64,000 bases of DNA from Phil1 sp964612925 (GCA_964612925.1 CAZTFU010000005.1:1-64000), one strand, 5' to 3'; counted from the first letter of the stretch, positions 51,433 to 61,296 are shown. Program-made: numbers and translations. The notes: generated by a model from the letters alone, not told the origin.

Positions 51433-52873
51433 GGCGCAGCTCCTCAATAAGTTTTTGTTTAAGTGCGTACAATTCGTCACTCAAATCGACCTTGTACACA
51501 TGCGGGTTCATAAGTCGCTTGCTTTCCTCCCAAAATGTAGCAAGCTCCTGCCTGGCATATTTTTGGATTTCACCCATGCTCGGGCATTCATATACCTGCT
51601 CTCCGTTTATGAACAGCGGAACAAGCAATTCCCGCACCTCGTAATCGTACAGTATTTTTGATTTATATCTTTGCTCGGGGTGATATATCGTAAGCGGCTT
51701 CGTAAAGTCAAGTGCTTCCCCTTCCAATGCGATAAGGTCGGCAAGTGCCATGCCCGTTGTGTTGCTGTAAAAGCGATACACCTTTTTATAGCCGGGATTT
51801 GTCATCTTAACAACGTTTTCGCTCAGCTTTATTTTGGGTATTACCTCGCCATCCACTATTTCCGCCGCCATTTTATACACGCCGCCAAGCGCAGGGAAAT
51901 CCATAGAGGTTATCAGCTTTGTGCCAACACCCCAGAGATCGATTTTTGCACCCTGAGCCTTTAGGTCGCGTATTACGGTTTCATCAAGGTCGCCGCTTGC
52001 GCATATTTTCGCATCCTCAAAACCTGCCTCGTCAAGCATTTGCCTTGCACACTTTGAAAGGTATGCAAGGTCGCCCGAATCCATTCTTATTCCCGTTGGC
52101 CTGTGACCCTTTGCGTTCAGCTCTTTGAATACGGTTATAGCATTGGGTATGCCGCTTTTAAGCGTATCATATGTGTCAACAAGCAGCATACAGTTATCGG
52201 GAAAGATCTCGGCATATGCGCGGAATGCTTCTATTTCCGTTGGAAAGCTCATAACCCAGCTATGCGCATGCGTGCCCGATACGGGCACTCCGCACATTTG
52301 CCCCGTAAGCACGTTACTCGTGCCCGTACAGCCGCCTATCATTGCCGCCCTTGCACCGTATATGCCCGCATCGGGTCCCTGCGCTCGCCTAAGTCCGAAT
52401 TCCATCACTCCGTCACCCTCCGCGGCGTAGGCCACCCTTGCAGCCTTTGTCGCGATAAGCGTTTGATGGTTCACAAGGTTGAGCAGTGCCGTTTCAACAA
52501 GCTGAGCCTGCATTATGGGTGCTTTTACGCGAATAAGCGGCTCATACGGAAAAACCACCGTGCCTTCCTTCATGCCGTATATTTCACCCGTAAAGCGCAT
52601 CTCGCCGAGCACATTCAAAAAGCCCTCGTCAAACAACTTTAGTGAGCGCAGATACTCTATATCCTCCGCCGCAAAATGCAGACCCTTTATATAATCTATA
52701 ACGGATTCCGTGCCCGCCATTACGGCATAAGCACTATTATCCCTTTGGCGAAAGAACAGATCAAATACAGCCTCATTTTTAGCCATTCCGCACTTATAAT
52801 AGCCATACATCATGGTAAGCTGATATAAGTCCGTCATCATTGTAAGGTTGCGTTCGGAGCTTATGTCGTTCAT
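51413..52873 (-). CDS. pncB: Nicotinate phosphoribosyltransferase
   Basis: This 486-residue protein matches NAPRT of the long bacterial type: LTMMTDLYQLTMMYGYYKCG at the start, MEFGLRRAQGPDAG, SGTHAHSWVMSF and RMDSGDLAYLS in the PRPP-binding barrel. It makes nicotinate mononucleotide for NAD salvage. Its ATG directly abuts the lgt stop, with AAGGA inside lgt, so the two are translationally linked. Confidence 0.94.
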   Translation of the reverse strand: MNDISSERNLTMMTDLYQLTMMYGYYKCGMAKNEAVFDLFFRQRDNSAYAVMAGTESVIDYIKGLHFAAEDIEYLRSLKLFDEGFLNVLGEMRFTGEIYGMKEGTVVFPYEPLIRVKAPIMQAQLVETALLNLVNHQTLIATKAARVAYAAEGDGVMEFGLRRAQGPDAGIYGARAAMIGGCTGTSNVLTGQMCGVPVSGTHAHSWVMSFPTEIEAFRAYAEIFPDNCMLLVDTYDTLKSGIPNAITVFKELNAKGHRPTGIRMDSGDLAYLSKCARQMLDEAGFEDAKICASGDLDETVIRDLKAQGAKIDLWGVGTKLITSMDFPALGGVYKMAAEIVDGEVIPKIKLSENVVKMTNPGYKKVYRFYSNTTGMALADLIALEGEALDFTKPLTIYHPEQRYKSKILYDYEVRELLVPLFINGEQVYECPSMGEIQKYARQELATFWEESKRLMNPHVYKVDLSDELYALKQKLIEELRHGRQGE

Positions 52874-53926
52874 TTATTCGTTGTCCTTATCCTCTTCGTT
52901 CGGCTCTTCGGTTTGTGCGTTGTCCTCTTCACTCGTTGTCTTACATGACGAGCATTCACACTCCTCTTCGGCTTCGGTATTTTCGGCTTCTTCCGTCGCG
53001 CAGTTGCATTCGGAACATTCTTCGCATTCGCACACCGCAAGCGGCTTTGGCCACATCAGCGTTCCCGTTTTCTTTTCCCTTACCATCCTTATTATGATAA
53101 ACGCAAGTATGCACATAAACAGCGCAAAGCTGAGTGCCTGCGATACCCTGACTCCGTCCGTCATTCCCGCGGCAGATGGCTTGATTATCCAAAGACTGTC
53201 CCCGCGCAGGCCCTCTACAAACGTGCGTTCAAGCGAATAAAGCAACACATAAAGGAAGAACGTATCGCCGTCATGCTTCGTGCGCTTGCGTGTAAACCAG
53301 AGTATAAAGAACACGATAAGGCACCACATGGATTCATAGAAAAATGTTGCAAGGTGCAAATGCGCTCCGTTTGCGGCGGTTGCACACGCAGTACATACGG
53401 CCTTATCAAAGTAGTGCGTACCTTCTATAGGAACGCTTATGGGGAAGTAGCCCAATATCGGGTGTGCGGCAAGCATTTCCTGTGTTACGGGCAGACCATA
53501 GGCTTCCTGATTAAAGAAGTTGCCCCAACGTCCCATCGCCTGCGCAAATACAAGGCCGGGTGCGATAATGTCCGCAAGGGTCAAAAACCGTATTTTTCTT
53601 ACTTTTGCGAATATGAATGCGGCAAGCAAACCGCCTATCACAGCGCCGTATATCGCAAGGCCGCCATTCCATATGTACAGTATGGATATCGGATCGTCAA
53701 GATAGCTTTCAAGTTCAAACAGCACATAATAAAGCCTTGCGCCCACAACGCCCGATGGGATCACAACAAGGCACATATCGGTTACCGTATCCTTTTTAAG
53801 CCCCTTGCGGCGTTCCTCGGTGCATGCAATAACCACTGCCACAATTATGGCCGCCGCCATTATGACTCCGTACCAGTATATGTCCTTGCCGAAAAGGTTA
53901 AATGCAACCCTGCTTGGCATTTCCAT
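52874..53926 (-). CDS. lgt: Prolipoprotein diacylglyceryl transferase with Cys-rich acidic tail
   Basis: This 350-residue integral membrane enzyme has the Lgt signature QAMGRWGNFFNQEAYG and the N-terminal IYWYGVIMAAAI helix. It attaches diacylglycerol to lipoprotein cysteines. After the last helix (about residue 283) a cytoplasmic tail of about 60 residues follows, with eight cysteines in 30 residues (CECEECSECNC at 299-309, CECSSC at 323-328) among Glu/Asp/Asn. This is unusual for Lgt and may bind metal. AGGAGG precedes the ATG. Confidence 0.93.
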   Translation of the reverse strand: MEMPSRVAFNLFGKDIYWYGVIMAAAIIVAVVIACTEERRKGLKKDTVTDMCLVVIPSGVVGARLYYVLFELESYLDDPISILYIWNGGLAIYGAVIGGLLAAFIFAKVRKIRFLTLADIIAPGLVFAQAMGRWGNFFNQEAYGLPVTQEMLAAHPILGYFPISVPIEGTHYFDKAVCTACATAANGAHLHLATFFYESMWCLIVFFILWFTRKRTKHDGDTFFLYVLLYSLERTFVEGLRGDSLWIIKPSAAGMTDGVRVSQALSFALFMCILAFIIIRMVREKKTGTLMWPKPLAVCECEECSECNCATEEAENTEAEEECECSSCKTTSEEDNAQTEEPNEEDKDNE

Positions 53927-53989
53927 TTGTGTTTCCTCCTAAAAATAAATATCTAAAATTGCTTTTGTGCAATTATAAGCACTCGCATA

Positions 53990-56719
53990 TCACGGCACTA
54001 TGCCGCCTATGTCGACAAGCGTTTCCGGTGCCGCGGAATCCTGCTTATTGAAATAATAGGAGTATATTTCTTCCGCCGCACTAACGCCCCACACGCCCGC
54101 GTAACCGGAGGGCACGCATATCACTATCACCAATTCGGCTTCACCTTCGCGCGGAGTGTAGGATACGAACCAGCTTGTGTTTTCAATATCTATTGAATTT
54201 ATACCTATCTGTGCGGAGCCCGTCTTGCCCGCTATTCTGTCAAGGTATTTTTCGGTAAACTCCTGTGAGAATTTGCCACCTGCCGTGCCGTGTTCCTCTG
54301 CGGACACAACGCCCGTCATGCCCTGCTTAACGGCAGACCACAGCGCATCCCATTCGGCAGAATCATCTCCTATTGTCGCATAAACATCGGCGGCTTTGTC
54401 CTCTACAAGGTTGCCGTTTTCATCAACTATACGTTCAACTATATTTGCATCATAAACAGTACCCTCATTGGCTATTGCGCTTACATAGCGTGCAACCGCC
54501 ATTGGCGTAACAAGCGTTGTACCCTGTCCAAAGCCCGCGCGTATAGTTTGGGTCGGCTTCCACTGTATTTCGTTCAAAAGAGTAACTATTTCGCTCGTCC
54601 AATTCTGCGTTATGCTGAATCCCTCGGGTATGCCAAGTTCGTCACTCAATATTTTGCGGATATCGGGTCCCTTACCGTCAAGGCCGTTGCCGTCCTGAAG
54701 CATCATCAGCCGCAGTGCACACTTTCTTATTGCCTGTTCATCTATTTCCATGCTGCGGCGGGTAACATATTCGCGCAGTCTCTCACGGATCCTGTTGTAT
54801 ATAAGTACCGGCAGACTGGTTTTTTGCCCGCTTATATTGAGCTCTCCGTCCTCATTCAAAAGCTCGTTGTCAAAAAGCACCTTCTGTCCGCCGCCTACGC
54901 CGCTTGCTTCGCCCGTAAGCTCGATATTCGTTTTGGTATCAAGGCCGAATTTGCCTATCCATTCGTTAAGTGTATCTATACCCATGCGGTTCGCTATTTC
55001 GCAAAAGTAATAGTTACACGAATACGTAAGAGCCTGCGTAAGATTTATATTGGCATGGTCGCTGTGATTTTTATAGCTCCAGCAGCGCGGTGCGCCCTGC
55101 TTTTGCACGGTCGTTTTACCGTTTTCATCCGTCGTATAGAAGTAATAATAGCCGCTGTCGCCATGGTCGTTGACAAGTTCCTCTATATCCACTACCCCTT
55201 CACTCACGGCCGCTATGCCCGTAAGCGGTTTGAATATGGATCCCGGCGCGTAACGTGCGGACACAGCCTTGTTCCTCAACGGAGTGCTCTGCTCCGCCTC
55301 CTCACCGAAAAGATATTCGCTTTGTTCTTTGGTCAGCCCCTGCATAAACCAGTTCGGATCGTATGACGGGTAGCTTGCGCTTGCAAGCACCTCTCCGTTT
55401 TGCGGGTCCATAACGACTATTGCGCCCGTTGCGGCAAGATCTATATCCTTACCCTGATATTTTTGCTCTTTTTCGTTCTTTTCGGCATCCTCATCTATCA
55501 TTTGCTGCTCCTGCTCCCGCATTTTGGCAATAAGGGTCGAAAGCGCATTTTCACACACGGTCTGCAATTCAATATCAACGGTAAGCATAACATCGTTGCC
55601 GTTCGTTGCCGCAATATATGAAATTTCCCTTGTTATGCTTAGATTCTTGTTTATTTCAACCTTTCTCTGCCCCTGATGCTCCTTAGTCGCGCCGGTAAGG
55701 TATGCCTCCATTGTATATTCAACGCCGGATACACCTATATAATCATCATAGGAGTAGCCCATATCCGTCATATCTATTTGATAATCGCCGTTATCGTTCA
55801 AAGCATATGTGCCGTCATCATTTTTAAGGTAGTACGGTTCAAGCTGTTCGGCCGTGTACCCCATCGCAATAAGTTTGGATGCGCTTACCGTATCCGCACT
55901 TTTTGAAAGATAGCCCACGATGTGAGCCGCGGTTTCGCCGCGCGGATATACTCGTGTTGAGCTTTGCGATATCTGTACGCCAACAAGCTCGCTTGAGCGT
56001 TCGACAATTTCACTTACAACTTCCTGACTTACGTTGTAGGCTATCGTTACAGGCTCATACGCCCTGTAGTTGTTCAGATTGACTTCCTGCCGTATGGATA
56101 TTATCTTTATTGCCTGTTCAAATGTATATTCCTCAGGTATATACCATGTCTTTCTAAGGTAGTTGTATGCATATTCGGCAGTGGGCCAAAGATCCATGTT
56201 CCATTTTGTCGTATCTTTGGGATATTCTTTGTAGGCAGGATCCTTTATCGATATATACATACCTTCGCAAAAGTTCTTATAGCGTATTCGGCGCACGCGC
56301 TCTATCGCGGTGCTGCTTTCAACGCCGCTTATTCGCCAATCATATGCTATTTCACCGTTTTCATCCATTACGATATAGGATGTGTTTATCGTTTCGCCGC
56401 CGCTTCGTTCAATTATTTCTATTGCCTTTATAAGGGATTCGGTATATACGGCGGAATCATAGCTGGTTCTGTTGTCCGCGTCGCGCAAAAATTCAACGTT
56501 GTAGCAGGTTTCGCTGTATGCAAGCACAACGCCGTTTCTGTCAGTTATTTTGCCGCGCTCGCCCTTTACGGCTATTGTTTGGGTGGAACGGCTGTCCGCA
56601 GTCTCCGCCCACGTTTGGCCTTCCTTTATGGTCAGTGTGGCAAGGCGATATATAAGCGCACCCATCATGCACAGCATAAGCAGGCACACTATTATTATGC
56701 GGGATATGGGCTTTTTCAT
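53990..56719 (-). CDS. mrdA: Penicillin-binding protein 2 (class B PBP, elongasome)
   Basis: This 909-residue class B PBP has a membrane anchor at about 8-30, a large N-terminal pedestal domain with RGKITDRNG-like GERGKITDRNGVVLAYSE, and a transpeptidase domain. The latter carries SARYAPGSIFKPLTG with the active-site Ser, SCNYYFCEIAN (SxN) and AGKTGSAQIG (KTG). It is longer than typical PBP2 because of insertions around 300-420 and 640-720. Its start overlaps mreD by 4 nt, which places it in the rod-shape operon. Confidence 0.93.
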   Translation of the reverse strand: MKKPISRIIIVCLLMLCMMGALIYRLATLTIKEGQTWAETADSRSTQTIAVKGERGKITDRNGVVLAYSETCYNVEFLRDADNRTSYDSAVYTESLIKAIEIIERSGGETINTSYIVMDENGEIAYDWRISGVESSTAIERVRRIRYKNFCEGMYISIKDPAYKEYPKDTTKWNMDLWPTAEYAYNYLRKTWYIPEEYTFEQAIKIISIRQEVNLNNYRAYEPVTIAYNVSQEVVSEIVERSSELVGVQISQSSTRVYPRGETAAHIVGYLSKSADTVSASKLIAMGYTAEQLEPYYLKNDDGTYALNDNGDYQIDMTDMGYSYDDYIGVSGVEYTMEAYLTGATKEHQGQRKVEINKNLSITREISYIAATNGNDVMLTVDIELQTVCENALSTLIAKMREQEQQMIDEDAEKNEKEQKYQGKDIDLAATGAIVVMDPQNGEVLASASYPSYDPNWFMQGLTKEQSEYLFGEEAEQSTPLRNKAVSARYAPGSIFKPLTGIAAVSEGVVDIEELVNDHGDSGYYYFYTTDENGKTTVQKQGAPRCWSYKNHSDHANINLTQALTYSCNYYFCEIANRMGIDTLNEWIGKFGLDTKTNIELTGEASGVGGGQKVLFDNELLNEDGELNISGQKTSLPVLIYNRIRERLREYVTRRSMEIDEQAIRKCALRLMMLQDGNGLDGKGPDIRKILSDELGIPEGFSITQNWTSEIVTLLNEIQWKPTQTIRAGFGQGTTLVTPMAVARYVSAIANEGTVYDANIVERIVDENGNLVEDKAADVYATIGDDSAEWDALWSAVKQGMTGVVSAEEHGTAGGKFSQEFTEKYLDRIAGKTGSAQIGINSIDIENTSWFVSYTPREGEAELVIVICVPSGYAGVWGVSAAEEIYSYYFNKQDSAAPETLVDIGGIVP

Positions 56720-57249
56720 CTTGCGCCTCCTTGGGCGCGGCTGTCGCGTTCATAATTATGTTCCACCTTCAGCTGCCCCGCAAGTGCCCTGCGCATAAGT
56801 GCGTGCAGCGGCATGCACAATACCGCCGTAAATACACTACACGGCAGTATATATGTGCCGAGTATTGCAAAAAAGTCGAACTCCGCTCCGTTTATGGCGG
56901 AAGCCAAGGCCATTGCGCATTCCTTGAATACGGCACCGCACATGGCAACAAGCGCGGGAATGATTATATTGTCCGCATAGTATTTCTGATAAAATGCCCC
57001 GCCTATCATGCCCGCAAACATATAGCCCATTGCACTTATGCCTACCATCGGCGAAAAGAGCACATCCGCAATAAGCCCTATCACAACGCCGAATATCGCG
57101 CCGTTTTTCATGCCCAAAAGCACGCCGAGGCTTGCCGTAAGTGCCATTATCATGTCCGGCCTTATTCCGCCTATATTCACCCTTGCAAAAAATACAGAAT
57201 CAAGATAAAGCCCCACCGCAGCGGCTATAACTATATATAACCTTCGCAT
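56716..57249 (-). CDS. mreD: Rod shape-determining protein MreD
   Basis: This 177-residue integral membrane protein has five or six helices and the MreD pattern (RPDMIMALTASLGVLLGMKNGAIFG shown around residues 30-55). It overlaps mrdA by 4 nt and follows mreC by 3 nt. It acts with MreC in the elongation complex. Confidence 0.88.
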   Translation of the reverse strand: MRRLYIVIAAAVGLYLDSVFFARVNIGGIRPDMIMALTASLGVLLGMKNGAIFGVVIGLIADVLFSPMVGISAMGYMFAGMIGGAFYQKYYADNIIIPALVAMCGAVFKECAMALASAINGAEFDFFAILGTYILPCSVFTAVLCMPLHALMRRALAGQLKVEHNYERDSRAQGGAR

Positions 57250-57252
57250 GGG

Positions 57253-58092
57253 CTACTCCACCTCCGTTTTTTCTATAAGCACAAGCACCTCTTCAAGGTG
57301 TCCGAAATCAACGGCACTCTCCACTATGGCATTTGATTCCGTACCCTCTGCGGAGCGGCGAGTAACCTCCGTTACGGTGCCCACCACTATGGATTTGGGG
57401 AATATGCTGCTCATGCCGCTTGTAACAATCTTATCCCCCGGAACCAAGTCAAAGCCGCTCGGCAGATAATAAAGCTCAAGCTGATTGTCCCCATCCGCGG
57501 AAAACGCTCCGCGCACAACGCCGATATCCCTTGTTCGTTCCACCATAACGCTGACCTCGCTTGAGGCGTCTATTATCGAGGTTACCTTGCTCCAGTTTGC
57601 ACCGACCTCAATTACGCGCCCTATAAGCCCATCCGCGCAAACAACGCTCATATCCTTTTCAATGCCCTTGTTGCGTCCTGCGTTTATTGTGAACGTTTCA
57701 AACCATATGCCTTGGCTGTTGCCCGTAACAACGGCGGTCACATATTCGTAGTTTTCAAGTGTTTCAACATAGTTCAGCAGTTCTTTAAGCCGTTCGTTTT
57801 CCGCCTTCAGTGCCGAATTTTCAACCTCCGCCTGCTCAAGCTGAGCCATGCGCACCTTGAGCTGTTCAAGTTCCTTATCCGCATCGCTTGTTTTGAATAT
57901 GCGCTGTACGAAGTTTATTATTCCGTTGGAAGCCTTTGCCGCAAACGTCTGCACCGGCTGTAGTACGGAGCCGAGCGTACTTTCCACCCACGATACCGAC
58001 CTGTCCGCACTCGTTATGAACGCAAGTACCCCAAGCAGCAGTATCGCGACCAGCATTATTATAAGCGGCTTGTTTTTGAATATTCCGCGCAT
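57253..58092 (-). CDS. mreC: Rod shape-determining protein MreC
   Basis: This 279-residue bitopic protein has a membrane segment at about 9-27, a coiled coil at about 68-112 (leucine-rich EQAEVENSALKAENERLKEL region) and a beta-barrel MreC domain with GLIGRVIEVGANWSKVTSI and ending before a short tail. The ATG has GGGAG upstream. It starts the mreC-mreD-mrdA transcript from its own promoter at 58143-58171. Confidence 0.92.
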   Translation of the reverse strand: MRGIFKNKPLIIMLVAILLLGVLAFITSADRSVSWVESTLGSVLQPVQTFAAKASNGIINFVQRIFKTSDADKELEQLKVRMAQLEQAEVENSALKAENERLKELLNYVETLENYEYVTAVVTGNSQGIWFETFTINAGRNKGIEKDMSVVCADGLIGRVIEVGANWSKVTSIIDASSEVSVMVERTRDIGVVRGAFSADGDNQLELYYLPSGFDLVPGDKIVTSGMSSIFPKSIVVGTVTEVTRRSAEGTESNAIVESAVDFGHLEEVLVLIEKTEVE

Positions 58093-58142
58093 TTCGGCTC
58101 CCTTTCCTCAGTAATATGCCAACAGCATACTTTGACTTATTT

Positions 58143-58171
58143 ATTATAATGGTTTGCCGCCATGCGTGCAA
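58143..58171 (-). promoter_or_regulatory. Promoter of mreC-mreD-mrdA
   Basis: On the minus strand a -35 TTGCAC (58166-58171) and a -10 TATAAT (58143-58148) have a 17-bp spacer, in the 111-bp gap between mreB and mreC. Confidence 0.72.
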
Positions 58172-58203
58172 GAAGATTGCGCAAAACGTCACACTAAGTT
58201 AAA

Positions 58204-59235
58204 CTATGCGTACATTTGCGTTTGGCCTATCACCCCCGCTTCATTCAGCTTCATCGCTCCAAGTGCTACACAGTACATCGGATCCTCCGCAATTCTCACG
58301 TTGAGCCCTGTTTCGTGGGCTATCAGCTTGTCAAGTCCCCTAAGCTGTGCCCCTCCTCCGCTTAAAACAATGCCCGTATCCATTATGTCTCCCGCAAGCT
58401 CGGGCGGGGTATCGGCAAGGGTGCGCCTTACGGCGTCCGCAACCCGCCTTACTTCATTGGCTATTGCGTGGCTCACTTCCGAGCCGTTGAGCCATACTGT
58501 TTCGGGCAAACCCGTTTTTATGCTCCTGCCCTTGAAACGGCTCCTTTCCGTGCCGCCTATAAGTGCCGCGCCGAGTTTGAGTTTTATCTCCTCCGCAGTC
58601 TTTTCGCCTATCCTTACCCCATATTGTGACGAGATGTATTCCTTTATTGCCGCATCCATATTCCGTCCGCCCGTTTTTATACTGCAATATGATGCTATTC
58701 CGCCAAGGCTTATTACTGCCGCATCCGTCGTGCCGCCACCTATATCGACTATCATGCTGCCCACGGGCTCCATAACGTCAAGCCCCGCGCCCGCGGCCGC
58801 GGCAAGCGGCTCACTTAGAACCGTTACCTCGCGCACACCGCACGCCCTTACCGCATCGATAAGCGCACGCCGTTCAAGCTCGGTTGCGCACATCGGCAGG
58901 CATATTGCAAGCCTTGTACCCGCCGCTCCGCGTCTTTTCGAGAAGGCTCTTTTGAAAAACTCCTCCAGCATCTCTCTTACAAGTGACATATCCGCTATAA
59001 CGCCGTCCTTCATCGGGTAAACCACGTTCACCCCACCGGGCGTTCTGCCGTGAAGGCGTATCGCCTCCGCTCCGCACGCACACATTGTGCTGTTTTCTCC
59101 TTCGTCGGTATAAAATGCCGCCGCAGTGGGCTCATTAAGCGTTATGCCGCGCCCCTCTACCGCAATGACGGTATTAACCGTGCCGAGATCGACCGCCGCA
59201 TACTGTGCAAACAAACTACCAAAAGAAAAAGGCAT
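58204..59235 (-). CDS. mreB: MreB/Mbl-type actin-like rod shape protein
   Basis: This 343-residue actin-fold ATPase has the phosphate-binding loops AAVDLGTVNTVIAV and IVDIGGGTTDAAVISLGG, the adenine-binding SGGGAQLRGLDKLI, and conserved EPLAAAAGAG. It polymerises under the membrane to guide cell-wall synthesis. GGGAGGG precedes the ATG. A MITE sits 100 bp upstream, so its promoter lies either in that short gap or within the element. Confidence 0.92.
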   Translation of the reverse strand: MPFSFGSLFAQYAAVDLGTVNTVIAVEGRGITLNEPTAAAFYTDEGENSTMCACGAEAIRLHGRTPGGVNVVYPMKDGVIADMSLVREMLEEFFKRAFSKRRGAAGTRLAICLPMCATELERRALIDAVRACGVREVTVLSEPLAAAAGAGLDVMEPVGSMIVDIGGGTTDAAVISLGGIASYCSIKTGGRNMDAAIKEYISSQYGVRIGEKTAEEIKLKLGAALIGGTERSRFKGRSIKTGLPETVWLNGSEVSHAIANEVRRVADAVRRTLADTPPELAGDIMDTGIVLSGGGAQLRGLDKLIAHETGLNVRIAEDPMYCVALGAMKLNEAGVIGQTQMYA

Positions 59236-59334
59236 ATGTTACCCTCCCAAACAACTTTTATGCCTTGGAGTATTGCCGCCATGCTTATCGCCTATACATA
59301 TGCTTAAACGATTTATATGTGTCGGCGCGGCATT

Positions 59335-59614
59335 AGGCCCTCTGAAATAAGAAACACACGGTTTTGAGGTGCTATTTTGCACCCTGACTTTAGAAAAATG
59401 CTCGAAGATACGCCCCGGTATCTTACTGCGCTTTTTCTTCGTCATGGCACAAAATATCTACCTCAAAACTGCTTAGCACCTAAAAAGAGCAATGTTTGTG
59501 CTAAGCACAAGGCACGAGGGCGAAGCCATACTGGAGGTATGACAAGGCCCGAGTAACGAAGCGATTGGCCAAACAGTGCCTTTTTAGGCGTATGTTTCTT
59601 ATCTCAGAGGGCCT
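59335..59614. mobile_element. MITE-like element, copy 2 (280 bp)
   Basis: The terminal inverted repeats GGCCCTCTGAAATAAGAAAC (left) and the complement of the right end match at 19 of 20 positions. The body is homologous to copy 1 at 37509-37789 in the opposite orientation. The flanks show only TT on both sides rather than a TA duplication. The right end runs into the ABC permease gene and provides its stop codon. No transposase is encoded. It fills most of the 59236-59603 gap between mreB and the permease. Confidence 0.85.
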
Positions 59615-60425
59615 TTACAAGCTTCTTTTCGATATATGCCACGGCATAGTACATAATTGCCGCCAATATGCACAGCACGACTATACTCGCCATTACCATA
59701 TCAAGCTTAAATACCTGCCCGCCGTATACTATAAGATAACCGAGCCCCGCCTTTGACACGAGATATTCACCCACTATAACGCCAACCCAGCTCATTCCAA
59801 CGCTTATTTTTAGCGCATTCATTATAGTGGGCAACGATGCGGGCAGCACCACCATGGTAAATATTTGCAGCTTGCTTGCGCCGAGCGTTTTCATAAGCAG
59901 TTGCTTTTCGCCCGTTATTTCGTTAAAGCCCGCAAGCACCGTCATTATGGTCACAACGTAGGATATTAGCAGTGCCATTACTACTATGCTCGCAACGCCC
60001 GCGCCGAACCACACAATAAGTATCGGTCCCAATGCTATTTTGGGCAGTGCGTTCAGTACAACAAGGTATGGATCAAGCACCTCGTTAAGTGCGGGCCACC
60101 ACCAGAGCGCAACCGCGCTCAGCGTGCCCGCCGCGGTGCCCAATATAAAGCCGAGCACGGTTTCATACAGTGTTATCCCTATATGCTCAAAAAGTTCACC
60201 CGCAGAGTAAAGCCGCGCAACGGTTTCCATTACCCTTACGGGAGAGCTTGCAATAAACGGATCGATTATTCCTATCCGAGTGAAAAGCTCCCATAGTGCC
60301 ACCACCGTTACAAGCACCGCCCACCGTGCAAAAGTCACATTGCGCCTGTGGCGGCCTATTGAAGCAAGATAGCGCATATGCTCCGATGAATACTGTGCAT
60401 CATAACGTTCTTTATGTTTCCGCAT
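59604..60425 (-). CDS. ABC transporter permease (SsuC/TauC type)
   Basis: This 273-residue inner-membrane permease has about six helices and the cytoplasmic coupling loop with AGFNEITGEKQLLMKTLGASKLQ and LPASLPTIMNALKI, as in nitrate/sulfonate/taurine importers. The ATG at 60425 overlaps the ATPase stop by 14 nt. The last codons (Ala, Leu and stop) come from the MITE terminal repeat at 59604-59612, so the native end may have been altered. No substrate-binding protein gene is nearby, so the substrate is undefined. Confidence 0.88.
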   Translation of the reverse strand: MRKHKERYDAQYSSEHMRYLASIGRHRRNVTFARWAVLVTVVALWELFTRIGIIDPFIASSPVRVMETVARLYSAGELFEHIGITLYETVLGFILGTAAGTLSAVALWWWPALNEVLDPYLVVLNALPKIALGPILIVWFGAGVASIVVMALLISYVVTIMTVLAGFNEITGEKQLLMKTLGASKLQIFTMVVLPASLPTIMNALKISVGMSWVGVIVGEYLVSKAGLGYLIVYGGQVFKLDMVMASIVVLCILAAIMYYAVAYIEKKLVKAL

Positions 60426-61167
60426 GGTCAAGTTCCCCCCATATAGTATTAAAATAGGTTTTGAAGTTTTCCGCATTGCGCCTGAGCAGCGGCCTTTCCT
60501 CGACTATGTCTATATAATGCTCCGCTTTAAGGCTTGTAGGGCGTGCGCTGAATACAAGCACTCTGTCGCCCATGGATATGGCCTCCGAAATATCGTGCGT
60601 AACGAGTATTGCCGTTTTGCCTTCGCGTTTGAGTATGGAATGTACCTCATCACAAAGCATCAGCCGCGTTTGAAAATCAAGTGCGGAAAAGGGCTCGTCA
60701 AGCAGCAGCAACTCCGGCTGCATGGCAAGTGTGCGTATAAGTGCCACTTTTTGCCTCATTCCACCCGAAAGCTGACTTGGGTATCGCCTTATGAATTCGC
60801 CAAGGCCGTATGTGTCTATAAGCTTCAACGCGTATTCGCGCGAGGCGGCGTCAAGCTCCTTGCGTACTTCAAGCCCCAGTAGCACATTCCCTTCCACCGT
60901 GCGCCAATCAAGCAGATGGTCGCGCTGTAACATATAGCCCGATCTTGCGCAGTTCAGCTTAACGCGGCCGCCGCTCGGTTCGGCAATTCCCGCGGCTATG
61001 CTTAATACGCTTGTTTTCCCGCAGCCGCTTGGCCCGACTATCGACACGAACTCTCCCCGCTTTACATTAAAGCTCAAGTTCGCTATAGCGGCCGTTTCGC
61101 CCTGCGCGTCATGATAATTAAGGCTTACGCCGTCAAATTCAAGTATATATGCTTTATCGCCGTTCAT
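60412..61167 (-). CDS. ABC transporter ATP-binding protein (SsuB/TauB type)
   Basis: This 251-residue ATPase has Walker A GPSGCGKTSV, Q-loop YMLQRDHLLDW, signature LSGGMRQK, Walker B LLLLDEPFSALD and H-loop VTHDISEA. It is of the nitrate/sulfonate/taurine importer class and energises the permease encoded next. I choose ATG 61167, with GGAGG 5 nt upstream; longer frames reach 61239. Confidence 0.9.
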   Translation of the reverse strand: MNGDKAYILEFDGVSLNYHDAQGETAAIANLSFNVKRGEFVSIVGPSGCGKTSVLSIAAGIAEPSGGRVKLNCARSGYMLQRDHLLDWRTVEGNVLLGLEVRKELDAASREYALKLIDTYGLGEFIRRYPSQLSGGMRQKVALIRTLAMQPELLLLDEPFSALDFQTRLMLCDEVHSILKREGKTAILVTHDISEAISMGDRVLVFSARPTSLKAEHYIDIVEERPLLRRNAENFKTYFNTIWGELDHAET

Positions 61168-61296
61168 ATTGGCCTCCATATGGTTATATAACCAATGTAT
61201 TCCGAATTCGTTCCATCCGTGCGGCAATATGCGGCACATAAACCCGTGGCAAAGGGTAATGCGTCTGCGTATTATACTATATAAGGAGGGATAATT

